From Hydractinia symbiolongicarpus (taxonomy: Eukaryota > Cnidaria > Hydrozoa > Anthoathecata > Hydractiniidae), in the NCBI RefSeq assembly GCF_029227915.1, contig NC_079877.1, forward strand, positions 34,747,851-34,811,850: a stretch of 64,000 nt of DNA, in the 5' to 3' direction. The position numbers and the translations under genes are program-made. Below are positions 9,802-16,246 of the stretch, piece by piece; the stretch's first letter is position 1; the number at the start of each line of letters is the position of its first letter. The notes under the pieces were generated by a model. That model was not told where the DNA came from. It did no database searches and was given only the letters and a program-made list of their open reading frames with translations.

Positions 9802-10398
9802 ATGGACTACATGAAAGATCCTCACACGGCACTATTCGTCGGTCCAACTGGCTGCGGAAAATCCAAACGCGTAGTAACACTGCTGGAGAGTGAATACTTT
9901 GATCACTTCGATTTCATTGTGATTATATGTCCAACATTAAGATGGAACAAGACATATATGGGGAGTAACTGGTTCTGGAGGGATAGATATGTGATTCTAA
10001 TTGAGCCCAGAGGTATGTTATATGAATGGATTCAAAAGATGACGGATTTCTGTGCCGGGTACAAAACATTATTCCTGATCGACGACATCATCGCAGATGA
10101 GAAACTGGACAAAAAGAGGCAACCGCTTCTGGAGCTGGCCATCAGCGGTCGGCATCGAAACCACACCATGTGGCTACTCACACAATCATACACCGCGATA
10201 CCGAAGAACTTACGAAGGCAGGCAAAAATGTTATATGTGTGGTATCCGAAGGACAGACATGATCTCGCAACCATCCACGAAGAGAATGATGTCATTGAAT
10301 CGTCGGAGATCCAGAAGGTTAAGGAAAGGCTGAAAGATGGCAAATATACACATTTAGTCATGAGGATGGAACATCCAAGAACTCACGTGATTTGCTAG
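9802..10398 (+). CDS. FtsK/HerA-type genome-packaging ATPase
   Basis: 198 aa from Met at 9802. Walker A is GPTGCGKS at residues 14-21. Walker B is the hydrophobic run TLFLIDD at residues 89-95, followed by an SGRHRNH...LLTQ segment (115-128) typical of the sensor region of A32/FtsK-like packaging ATPases of DJR viruses. It would pump element DNA into preformed capsids. The frame opens further upstream to a Met at 9775 inside the capsid gene, but the 9802 start puts the P-loop at the usual short distance from the N terminus and follows the capsid stop by one base. A strong hairpin begins 12 bases after its stop, so the capsid transcript may end there. Confidence 0.92.
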   Translation: MDYMKDPHTALFVGPTGCGKSKRVVTLLESEYFDHFDFIVIICPTLRWNKTYMGSNWFWRDRYVILIEPRGMLYEWIQKMTDFCAGYKTLFLIDDIIADEKLDKKRQPLLELAISGRHRNHTMWLLTQSYTAIPKNLRRQAKMLYVWYPKDRHDLATIHEENDVIESSEIQKVKERLKDGKYTHLVMRMEHPRTHVIC

Positions 10399-10410
10399 AA
10401 TGGACATTTT

Positions 10411-10435
10411 TTTGTTACAAGAGTCTTGTAACAAA
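10411..10435. terminator. Perfect 11-bp hairpin after the packaging ATPase
   Basis: Arms TTTGTTACAAG (10411-10421) and CTTGTAACAAA (10425-10435) with the 3-nt loop AGT. It shares the GTTAC...GTAAC core with hairpins at 12336, 15164 and 16038. Its position right after the penton-capsid-ATPase block fits a transcript-end signal. Confidence 0.7.
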
Positions 10436-10465
10436 TCTATAGGAAAACTACAGTACTATCCTATA

Positions 10466-11089
10466 ATGATAGAATATATAAATTTCATATTACTGGTGAT
10501 AGCTGTAGTGCTATTGCTGGTATTGGTTAGTTTCTGTCTTTTTTGTATTAAAAAATACCTATGGCTATTGAAAATGGCCGAAACGGTAATTGACAACCTA
10601 ATTTTTATCGATGAACGGGATGATGGGAAGAGACAGAAATTGCTCGAGTGCGTGCTGACCGGGAATAGTAAGTTATATCTTGGTAAGATGTATACGGAGG
10701 CGGAGATCCAGAAGCTCAAGAATGATGAGGTGGATAAACTGTTCACCATATACGAGGCTAAACTATCCGGTCAAATGGTAAAGTCTTTGGGACAGTCAAT
10801 AATCCACATGTACTCCATGGGCGCCTGTACAGCTCTCGGTATAAAAAATCAAAAAGCTCTGAGTGATGACCTGGAGAATGATCCATTCCTAAACTCGGCA
10901 CTCCAAAGGTTCACATGTGATCTATATTATAAGTTTGGATCACTACTATCACCAATCAGTGTGGGTCTAATTAAAGGTAGGCATTATATCGCTGGAAGAA
11001 ATTTAAACGCAAATAATAATAATATAGATATAGATAATAAAGATGTCAGAGGAACAGACTCCTATTCAGGTGACAACGAAGAACCCTAA
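10466..11089 (+). CDS. Membrane protein with N-terminal anchor
   Basis: 207 aa from Met at 10466. An upstream in-frame Met at 10400 would read through the 10411-10435 hairpin, so the later start is preferred; it also places the hydrophobic segment (residues about 6-27) at the extreme N terminus as a signal anchor. The remainder is charged and helical, with a short Cys/Gly-containing patch in the middle (SMGACTALG), and ends in an Asn/Asp-rich tail. A small inverted repeat, TATAGGA (10438) with TCCTATA (10459), precedes the ATG. The 3' end overlaps the next gene by 47 bp, supporting co-transcription. I do not recognise the family. A virion membrane or internal capsid role is possible from location only. 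Confidence 0.75.
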   Translation: MIEYINFILLVIAVVLLLVLVSFCLFCIKKYLWLLKMAETVIDNLIFIDERDDGKRQKLLECVLTGNSKLYLGKMYTEAEIQKLKNDEVDKLFTIYEAKLSGQMVKSLGQSIIHMYSMGACTALGIKNQKALSDDLENDPFLNSALQRFTCDLYYKFGSLLSPISVGLIKGRHYIAGRNLNANNNNIDIDNKDVRGTDSYSGDNEEP

Positions 11090-11447
11090 AAAGGTTGAGG
11101 CTGGTAAGAGGATGGCCGAATTCAACCGCAAACAGAGGGAAGACTATAAAAGACTGCTCATGGCGCAGGCAGAGACGCAGGCGAAGACGGAATCGACACC
11201 AACGCGGTCGACACCTCAGACACTGTTGGAGGATCCTAAGGATATTGTAATTGAGGATTCCGTGACAGATGTTCCCAAGGGTGGGGTTAACAACTACGCA
11301 ATAATGGGCGGCGGTGTGATTGTGATGCTAATAATCGGAGCGTTTGTGGTGATGAGGAACAACACCTCACAGAGTAAGGTGAAGGATCCCCCACCGAGAG
11401 CTCCATCGGACACTAGAAAAACCAGGAGTAAACTTGAAATGGAATAA
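11043..11447 (+). CDS. Small single-span membrane protein with basic N-terminal motif
   Basis: 134 aa. Residues 12-32 carry a basic motif (KNPKKVEAGKRMAEFNRKQR) that I have seen in other Polinton-like elements. A Thr/Ser-rich linker follows, one transmembrane helix at about 86-104, and a short Pro/Lys-rich tail. It starts inside the preceding gene in another frame (overlap 11043-11089). A perfect palindrome begins five bases after its stop. The basic head could contact DNA or the capsid interior while the helix sits in a membrane; that is inference, no function is established. Confidence 0.78.
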   Translation: MSEEQTPIQVTTKNPKKVEAGKRMAEFNRKQREDYKRLLMAQAETQAKTESTPTRSTPQTLLEDPKDIVIEDSVTDVPKGGVNNYAIMGGGVIVMLIIGAFVVMRNNTSQSKVKDPPPRAPSDTRKTRSKLEME

Positions 11448-11451
11448 AGGG

Positions 11452-11469
11452 ATAATATCGCGATATTAT
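11452..11469. terminator. Perfect 18-bp palindrome
   Basis: ATAATATCGCGATATTAT, with no loop, five bases after the stop of the 134-aa gene. Like the other hairpins of this element it stands at a gene end, but it lacks the GTTAC core, so it may be an operator-like site or a different class of end signal. Confidence 0.5.
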
Positions 11470-11491
11470 AATCTAGAAGTAAATATAAGAC

Positions 11492-11719
11492 ATGGATAAG
11501 AAAAGTATAGTAAACGATATTTATAAGGCATCAGTCGTATGCGTTTTCGCCGTAGGCTATTCAATGCTCGGGAAAAAGGTATTAAAAATGACACCACCCT
11601 CAATTCAGAAATTTGACCTGGAAGATACCGGAAAGCTTGTAGCCATAGTCGCCGCAAGTGAAATGACAAGAGAATATCTAGTTAAGCAAAAAATTATACC
11701 TGAAACTATAAATATATAA
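11492..11719 (+). CDS. Small hydrophobic protein, 75 aa
   Basis: Two hydrophobic stretches (residues about 12-26 and 46-56) and a basic middle; one or two membrane contacts are possible. The ATG at 11492 follows an A/T-rich leader (AAGTAAATATAAG). The stop TAA (11717-11719) overlaps the ATG of the next small ORF by one base, a coupling-like arrangement. I recognise no domain, but a small protein of this type at this place looks like a regular part of related elements. Confidence 0.72.
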   Translation: MDKKSIVNDIYKASVVCVFAVGYSMLGKKVLKMTPPSIQKFDLEDTGKLVAIVAASEMTREYLVKQKIIPETINI

Positions 11720-11862
11720 TGTTGCGAATACTGGAATGGTTGGTCTGGGTTTTATGCCAGCGCAAGAAAGTTGAGAGGATTTTACCCAAGGTGGAATACA
11801 TCGATACCGAGGTCATAGACGACTCTGATGTCATAGACTCCGAGGCTATCGTATTAAAATAA
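11719..11862 (+). CDS. Small ORF, 47 aa
   Basis: A 47-codon ORF whose ATG shares a base with the preceding stop (TAATG). The N-terminal part is basic and aromatic (LRILEWLVWVLCQRKK); the C-terminal half is acidic (Glu/Asp/Ile/Val). Tight packing against both neighbours, with 30 bp left before the next gene, and a strong charge partition favour a real gene, but no family is recognised and the length gives little statistical support. Confidence 0.5.
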   Translation: MLRILEWLVWVLCQRKKVERILPKVEYIDTEVIDDSDVIDSEAIVLK

Positions 11863-11892
11863 CGCCACTATATTATACCGGATTATATAAAC

Positions 11893-12318
11893 ATGGCTTC
11901 AATTGCAATGATGTTGGGAGGTGCCTTTGCGAACGCTTTGGCCTTCACCGGATCAAGCTACCTCTTTTCAAGTTTATCAAAGGATAGGATAGATAAGGAA
12001 CGGAAGCGGCATGATCTGGCCATAGAGCAGCTGCAAAAGGCTCAGGTTATATGGCAACGTAAAAGACAGGAGAGGGTTGACTTTATCAATAAGCAGCTCA
12101 GACTTGAGAAGAAGGCCGAGGGTAAATTTACGGAGCTGGATGACGCGATGCGGGAATATAAAAAAGTATTTGGAGGTTCACCTCTCACAGATATTCCGCG
12201 CAAGCCCGTATTGAGCGACTTTTATAAACCCAGCAATGGCCAGCATGAGAGGGAATTGGCATTTATCGCGCTAAGCATGATCTGTGTCGGTGGTGCCGTG
12301 TGGTATTTCGAAAAATAG
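11893..12318 (+). CDS. Coiled-coil protein with hydrophobic ends, 141 aa
   Basis: Residues 1-27 are hydrophobic and Gly/Ala-rich, residues 32-90 are a highly charged helix likely to form a coiled coil, and residues 120-139 are a second membrane segment. The layout is a hairpin-like membrane protein with a long cytoplasmic or virion-internal rod. I recognise this family, including the MASIAMMLGGAFANALAFTG start, from similar elements in invertebrates, where it is annotated only as hypothetical. The ATG at 11893 is preceded by TATATTATACCGG and TTATATAA words. It converges on the 426-aa gene, with a strong hairpin between the two. Confidence 0.85.
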   Translation: MASIAMMLGGAFANALAFTGSSYLFSSLSKDRIDKERKRHDLAIEQLQKAQVIWQRKRQERVDFINKQLRLEKKAEGKFTELDDAMREYKKVFGGSPLTDIPRKPVLSDFYKPSNGQHERELAFIALSMICVGGAVWYFEK

Positions 12319-12335
12319 TACCATGCCGCGGGTAT

Positions 12336-12360
12336 TATGTTACATGTGTCATGTAACATA
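12336..12360. terminator. Perfect 11-bp hairpin between convergent genes
   Basis: Arms TATGTTACATG (12336-12346) and CATGTAACATA (12350-12360) around the loop TGT, centred in the 57-bp gap between the plus-strand 141-aa gene and the minus-strand 426-aa gene. Being symmetrical it can serve both transcripts. Same GTTAC...GTAAC core as at 10411, 15164 and 16038. Confidence 0.72.
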
Positions 12361-12375
12361 GTAGTAGTAGTATCA

Positions 12376-13656
12376 CTAACGCTTTGTTACCATGTAGGTG
12401 TATATCAGACCTCCGATTCCGACTATCAAAGCCCACAGGTTTTGACTCAACCAACCGACGACCTCCTTTGCTCTATTTAGGATCCATGATACGATGGATC
12501 CAATTATACCGGGCAGTGATGCGGCTGCGGCACCGGCTAATCTACCCAGGAGAGATCCCAGCGCGTTCAGCTTGTTCTTTATCCATTCCCTCGCACCACC
12601 TTCGGTTTTTTCATGATTTTTTGTATTACCGGTGGATGACCCCCCACCCCCTGGTGTCAAAGTTTCAACTAGAAGGCCGATAACCATACCAAATGCCGTT
12701 AGTACACTGAGGATGGTGATACCCTGCTCACGGAATAGTGTTCGTATCTTTTCACCCAATGTAGTTTCTTTGTCAAGTACTTTGGTAATCGTCTCCCTGA
12801 TGCTTTTTATTTGACTGTTAAGTTTACCTTTGAGAATATCGATAATCTCTTGCCGGCCTTTCAACTCATTTTGCAAACCTTTCAACCTTTCTTTCGCTTC
12901 ATTTTGTTGTCCCTCGGTCATATTTGGTGTGTTTTCCATCTCTTCCAACTTGTTTTTTTCTCTGTCAATATGCTGTTCGAGCTGAACCTTTTTTGCAACT
13001 TCATCCTGAAGACTTCCTCTTATGTTTCTCAATGATCTATCCAATCCTAGCAATTCACGCATAGGATATTCAAATAGATCACCGGTCTGGGTTGCTTCAT
13101 GGTCTACAGATTGTTGTTTGACCAATGAAATTAAATCTTCCGCACTGTTCACAACATCTCCAGACATGGTTTCTAATTCTATATCCGTCGCATTCTCTAT
13201 TTTATCCGGTGATGGTAGTCTCTCTTCTATTTTGTTTAGCATAGCGGCCTGTCGGGGGGTAATACTACCTTTCGGTATATCAAACCCCAAACTGCGCAGC
13301 CTTTTCTTGCCCAGTATATCCGCAATGGTGCCGACGGTCCTTAGAGATCCACCATTTGTCAGAGGTCTGTTATCACCCTTGTAGTATAATTCACGACCAC
13401 GAGACTCAAACAGATCGGTATGTATCACGCTCGGGTTCTCGTTTGGATATATAGTTAGTAGCTTCTCATAGAGCGATTTAACCAGCTCACTGGTAACTCT
13501 GGAGCGCAGAGAGGTTTCTCCACCGAATGATGTCTCCTCATCGGTAGTATGTATCTGTACTCGTGTGCGTTCCCTCGGTACCAGAGGTGTGGAGTCATCG
13601 GTACCCTCGTCGGGTTGGTCGTGGTCACCAAACGGATCAATATCAATGTCCGCCAT
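12376..13656 (-). CDS. Large coiled-coil membrane protein, 426 aa
   Basis: An acidic disordered head (residues 1-45), a globular part (about 52-150), a long coiled coil (about 205-300), a hydrophobic segment (about 312-333), a Gly-rich hinge (336-340), a Gly/Ala-rich amphipathic region (about 357-398) and a final membrane helix (about 405-422) ending in a basic tail. I recognise the family from other invertebrate Polinton-like elements, where it is well conserved, especially the coiled coil plus hydrophobic C-terminal third, but it has no assigned function there. The combination of rod, amphipathic helices and two membrane spans would suit a virion membrane or membrane-remodelling protein; this is inference. 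It is divergent from the 161-aa gene, with the shared promoter at 13657-13697. Confidence 0.88.
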   Translation of the reverse strand: MADIDIDPFGDHDQPDEGTDDSTPLVPRERTRVQIHTTDEETSFGGETSLRSRVTSELVKSLYEKLLTIYPNENPSVIHTDLFESRGRELYYKGDNRPLTNGGSLRTVGTIADILGKKRLRSLGFDIPKGSITPRQAAMLNKIEERLPSPDKIENATDIELETMSGDVVNSAEDLISLVKQQSVDHEATQTGDLFEYPMRELLGLDRSLRNIRGSLQDEVAKKVQLEQHIDREKNKLEEMENTPNMTEGQQNEAKERLKGLQNELKGRQEIIDILKGKLNSQIKSIRETITKVLDKETTLGEKIRTLFREQGITILSVLTAFGMVIGLLVETLTPGGGGSSTGNTKNHEKTEGGAREWIKNKLNALGSLLGRLAGAAAASLPGIIGSIVSWILNRAKEVVGWLSQNLWALIVGIGGLIYTYMVTKR

Positions 13657-13697
13657 TATTTTATTTAAAGGATAGTTTTTTTCCTAATATAATAGAA
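13657..13697. promoter_or_regulatory. Divergent promoter, 426-aa and 161-aa genes
   Basis: A 41-bp spacer. CTAATATAATA at 13684-13694 precedes the plus-strand ATG at 13698, and on the minus strand TATTATATTAG is followed by TTTAAAT just before that ATG. The order and words match the 7824-7861 spacer, so the two divergent pairs probably share timing. Confidence 0.6.
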
Positions 13698-14183
13698 ATG
13701 GCAGAGAGTTCTAGTACCAGAGAAGAAACTTTTAAAACGGATATATCCAATTCCCAACTTGAGGAGCTGGTGAAATTACGAGGCAAGTTACAAGACAGGA
13801 CACACGAACACGGAGGATCTCTGATCATATGGTCGATTCTGGAGGGATTATCCGGAACCGCAGCAATTACCGGCTCGATAGCGACCGCGGTGACCATTAT
13901 TAGAAATTTGGGCGGTACCCATGGAAATTACATGTGGAATTCGGGTATGTGTCTATTGGGCTCGGCTTCCTATGCGGTTACCGCCCAATATGTTAGGACA
14001 TATCGGGAGAAACTTATCAAATTAAGAGCCGCATATCGCGTTGTACAAAATGCCATCGATGTTTTCGATAAAACGCTACTCTGGCACACTCGGATCTGTA
14101 GAGCCGATTTTGAGAATTTGTGTGATACGTATCATAGAAGTCTCAAGGATCTGGATAAACTGGATATAGGTTATTTAGAGTAA
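13698..14183 (+). CDS. Two-helix membrane protein, paralogue A (161 aa)
   Basis: Met at 13698 is chosen because the frame upstream only runs antisense through the 426-aa gene and because CTAATATAATA lies just before it. A hydrophilic head holds a NSQLEELVKLR segment (18-28), two hydrophobic stretches follow (about 41-70 and 79-97), then a basic helix (YREKLIKLR) and a helical C-terminal part with a few Cys/His. It aligns along its length with the next gene, sharing the NSQL.EL.KLR start, the hydrophobic hairpin, the YR.KL segment and a VFD/VFE helix. No function is known to me. Confidence 0.82.
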   Translation: MAESSSTREETFKTDISNSQLEELVKLRGKLQDRTHEHGGSLIIWSILEGLSGTAAITGSIATAVTIIRNLGGTHGNYMWNSGMCLLGSASYAVTAQYVRTYREKLIKLRAAYRVVQNAIDVFDKTLLWHTRICRADFENLCDTYHRSLKDLDKLDIGYLE

Positions 14184-14207
14184 AGTTTTTTTCTTTGTAG
14201 TAACCAA

Positions 14208-14795
14208 ATGGCAGAGATTTATCCGAAGCTACCAACGGCTCCTGAGTATTCGAGCGAGCAGGACAAGTTTAATACTAATACTGTGAACTCTCAACTTGGG
14301 GAGCTTAGAAAATTACGTGATAAGTTCAATACAAAATATGAGAAATATAACAAGACGCTGCACAGACTGGTGCTTTTAAATGCCAGCACCACGGCCATAA
14401 CCGCCGCTTCGGGCATAGGTTCGGTGGTGACCGGTGCCACGCTCATCGGAATCCCCGCTTCGGTAGGATTGGGAGCCGTGGCACTGTCGGGAACCATTTT
14501 CACGGGCTCCGTCATGGCTCTGATTAAAAGATATCGAAGCAAGCTCGACAAGGTCATGAAATTATATGATGTTGCGACATCCGCCATCGCCGTGTTTGAA
14601 AACTCCGTCTCGCGGGCTCTGAATAATGATGACATTAGTCACATCGAATTTCAAACCCTGAGCGGTATATACTACGAAGCTCTGAAAAAGATGATGAAAA
14701 CCGACAGAAAGATGGAGAGCGAAACTCGCAACCAGTTTGAAAAAAGTCTAATGGACGAGGTTCAAAGCCTCAGAAGGACCGTAAATCAAGGTTAG
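14208..14795 (+). CDS. Two-helix membrane protein, paralogue B (195 aa)
   Basis: 24 bp after its paralogue. Residues 27-50 hold the NSQLGELRKLRDKF segment, residues 53-105 a long Gly/Ala/Thr-rich hydrophobic hairpin, residues 106-130 a basic helix (IKRYRSKLDKVMKLYDV) and the rest a charged helical tail. This is the form I recognise from related invertebrate elements; paralogue A looks like a diverged copy. The Gly/Ala-rich hairpin with flanking amphipathic helices suggests membrane insertion. Topology and function are unknown. A short leader (GTTTTTTTCTTTG) lies before the ATG. Confidence 0.85.
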   Translation: MAEIYPKLPTAPEYSSEQDKFNTNTVNSQLGELRKLRDKFNTKYEKYNKTLHRLVLLNASTTAITAASGIGSVVTGATLIGIPASVGLGAVALSGTIFTGSVMALIKRYRSKLDKVMKLYDVATSAIAVFENSVSRALNNDDISHIEFQTLSGIYYEALKKMMKTDRKMESETRNQFEKSLMDEVQSLRRTVNQG

Positions 14796-14882
14796 TGATG
14801 TGCGCATGTACACCGCTCGCATATTTCGTGTGGTACGATAAAAGTGCTTAAAGTTTTTAGCCGTACATGTATATGCCATAAT
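14796..14882 (+). promoter_or_regulatory. Gap before the 89-aa SAP gene
   Basis: 87 bp holding a TATA-like GATAAAAG word (about 14838-14845) and ATATGCCATAATATG next to the start. No hairpin of the GTTAC class follows paralogue B here. The spacing of the GATAAAAG word, some 40 bp before the ATG at 14883, is compatible with a promoter. Confidence 0.35.
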
Positions 14883-15152
14883 ATGTCGGACATGAATACC
14901 GCACCGGACTACAAATTAATGAAACTGCGAGAGTTGCGAGAGATTGCCAAAGCTCGTGGGGTGAAGTATATTTGCGCGATGAAAAAGATCAGGCTGATTG
15001 ATGTGATTGAGAAGAATGATCTGGATCCGACATACACCATCGATCCGGATACCAAACGACAACGGTACGGATACTATTCAAGGTGGAGGACGAAAAACAG
15101 GGAGGCATATCTAAAAGCTCAAAAACGTTATAACGACAAAAGATCCAAGTGA
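14883..15152 (+). CDS. Small SAP-domain protein, 89 aa
   Basis: Residues about 13-42 (LMKLRELREIAKARGVKY..., then MKKIRLIDVIE) form the helix-turn-helix-like SAP/Rho-N pattern, which typically binds DNA. The rest is strongly basic and Tyr-rich, ending in a Lys/Arg tail, so nucleic-acid binding is likely. Met at 14883 is preferred; the frame also allows a Met at 14844 that would add 13 residues overlapping the putative promoter. Two more genes in this element carry the same module. It converges on the RING gene with a hairpin between. Confidence 0.75.
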   Translation: MSDMNTAPDYKLMKLRELREIAKARGVKYICAMKKIRLIDVIEKNDLDPTYTIDPDTKRQRYGYYSRWRTKNREAYLKAQKRYNDKRSK

Positions 15153-15163
15153 TTGTGCGCATT

Positions 15164-15187
15164 TTTGTTACTCGGACGGGTAACAAA
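15164..15187. terminator. Hairpin between convergent SAP and RING genes
   Basis: Arms TTTGTTACTCG (15164-15174) and CGGGTAACAAA (15177-15187) with loop GA; one T:G wobble in an 11-bp stem. It sits in the 51-bp gap between two converging genes. The identical 24-nt sequence recurs in direct orientation at 16038-16061. Confidence 0.7.
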
Positions 15188-15203
15188 TATCGGGAATTCA
15201 TGT

Positions 15204-15923
15204 TTAATATTGTCTAATGACAAAATCTATTGGTGCCCGACATATGGGACATTTATCCCTCCTATTCTCCAATATAGATGCGCACGATAAACAGCAGCAG
15301 CAATGTCCCATTCTACCATGAACAAAGGTTGCGCTCTTTCTTTTAGAAAGACAAATTATGCATTTGTCCTCGTCCTCTAGGTCATCATCGTCATCACTAA
15401 AAAAATCACGATCAATCAGCGCTCTTGTCCTCGTCGTCCTCTTCTCATCGTCGTCCTCATCTTCATCAATGTCAAGCTGTGCTGGTACCGATCCAGGTGC
15501 CGGTATCTGTTGAAATGGAGGTGGTCTGGTGGGTCCGGGCTCATTATAATGAGTATGATCTATTGATAATAATAATTGGATAAGCTCGTCCCTTCTTAGA
15601 TGCGAGTATCTAGATGCGCCGAGGAAACCCGCTCGGTTTCGTAAATCACGGACCGTGAAAAGACTAAAGTCATCAATATATTCTCTACTGTAGGTGGGTG
15701 GTGTCGGTCTAGGTGTCGGAACACTCTCGATTGCTATCCGGCGGGAATAATGCGATAGATCTATTGATAATAATAATCTGATAAGCTCAGCCCTTCTGAG
15801 CCGCGAGTATCCATGTAGGCCAAGGTACCTCGCTCTGGCTCTTAAATCAGGGAGTGTGAAAAGACTAAAGTCATCAATATATTCTCTGCTGTAGGTGAGG
15901 GAGCGTACGATCGGTGAAGACAT
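15204..15923 (-). CDS. SAP-SAP-RING protein (putative E3 ubiquitin ligase)
   Basis: 239 aa from Met at 15923. Two tandem SAP-like repeats (about 11-55 and 78-122, near-identical openings YSREYIDDFSLFT) are followed by a Pro-rich linker, an acidic Asp/Glu tract (about 154-185) and a C-terminal RING finger (188-239): CIIC, then HGRMGH with a CCCC cluster and a further Cys, then CPIC. The arrangement resembles C-terminal RINGs of the MDM2/IAP type. In animal DNA viruses, RING proteins often redirect host ubiquitin; here SAP modules could bring the ligase to DNA. The frame opens to a Met at 16013, but those 30 residues come from GATAT repeat DNA, so I use 15923. It is bracketed by two identical hairpins. 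Confidence 0.87.
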   Translation of the reverse strand: MSSPIVRSLTYSREYIDDFSLFTLPDLRARARYLGLHGYSRLRRAELIRLLLSIDLSHYSRRIAIESVPTPRPTPPTYSREYIDDFSLFTVRDLRNRAGFLGASRYSHLRRDELIQLLLSIDHTHYNEPGPTRPPPFQQIPAPGSVPAQLDIDEDEDDDEKRTTRTRALIDRDFFSDDDDDLEDEDKCIICLSKRKSATFVHGRMGHCCCCLSCASILENRRDKCPICRAPIDFVIRQY

Positions 15924-16246
15924 GGTTGGATATGATATGATATGATATACGATATAGGAATCTTTAATCCAATTTTTATAGATCGTATTTGAGGTTGGCG
16001 ATTCGCACGCCATGGATATCTCCGCGAATTCCTGGCCTTTGTTACTCGGACGGGTAACAAAAAATCCCGTGGTGTCGATGGATACTCACCCACGGTGGAT
16101 CGGCACTCTGTGTGTTTTAGCGTGTTTTACTACAATTTTAGCACGGTATGGCAACCACAAACTAGGACACTCATGACCCTCCAACACGGTTTACGATTTT
16201 TTAAAAAAAGGGTTAAAGATTCTGTATTGGTATATCATACGCAATC
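15924..16246. other. 323-bp intergenic region, divergent promoters
   Basis: It separates the RING gene (minus) from the SAP/polymerase unit (plus). Near the RING start is a GATAT microsatellite-like run (about 15930-15956). A hairpin lies at 16038-16061. Close to the plus-strand start are an A-run (TTTTTTAAAAAAAGGG, about 16196-16211) and a TATA-like GGTATATCAT some 15 bp before the ATG at 16247. No ORF here is worth calling. Confidence 0.7.
16038..16061. terminator. Second copy of the RING-flanking hairpin
   Basis: The same 24 nt as at 15164-15187: arms TTTGTTACTCG and CGGGTAACAAA, loop GA. Unlike the others it lies upstream of both flanking genes, so an end-signal role does not fit simply. 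It may be left from a transfer of the RING cassette or may insulate the two promoters. Confidence 0.6.

Noticed and set aside
10400-10465. Upstream start for the 207-aa membrane protein
   Set aside because: It would place the 11-bp hairpin within the coding sequence and move the membrane anchor inward; still possible but less likely.
13563-13697. Open frame upstream of the 161-aa gene
   Set aside because: It lies antisense to the 426-aa gene and across the shared promoter; chance opening.
15924-16013. N-terminal extension of the RING protein to a Met at 16013
   Set aside because: The added residues are encoded by GATAT-type repeat DNA in what looks like the promoter; the Met at 15923 directly precedes the first SAP repeat.
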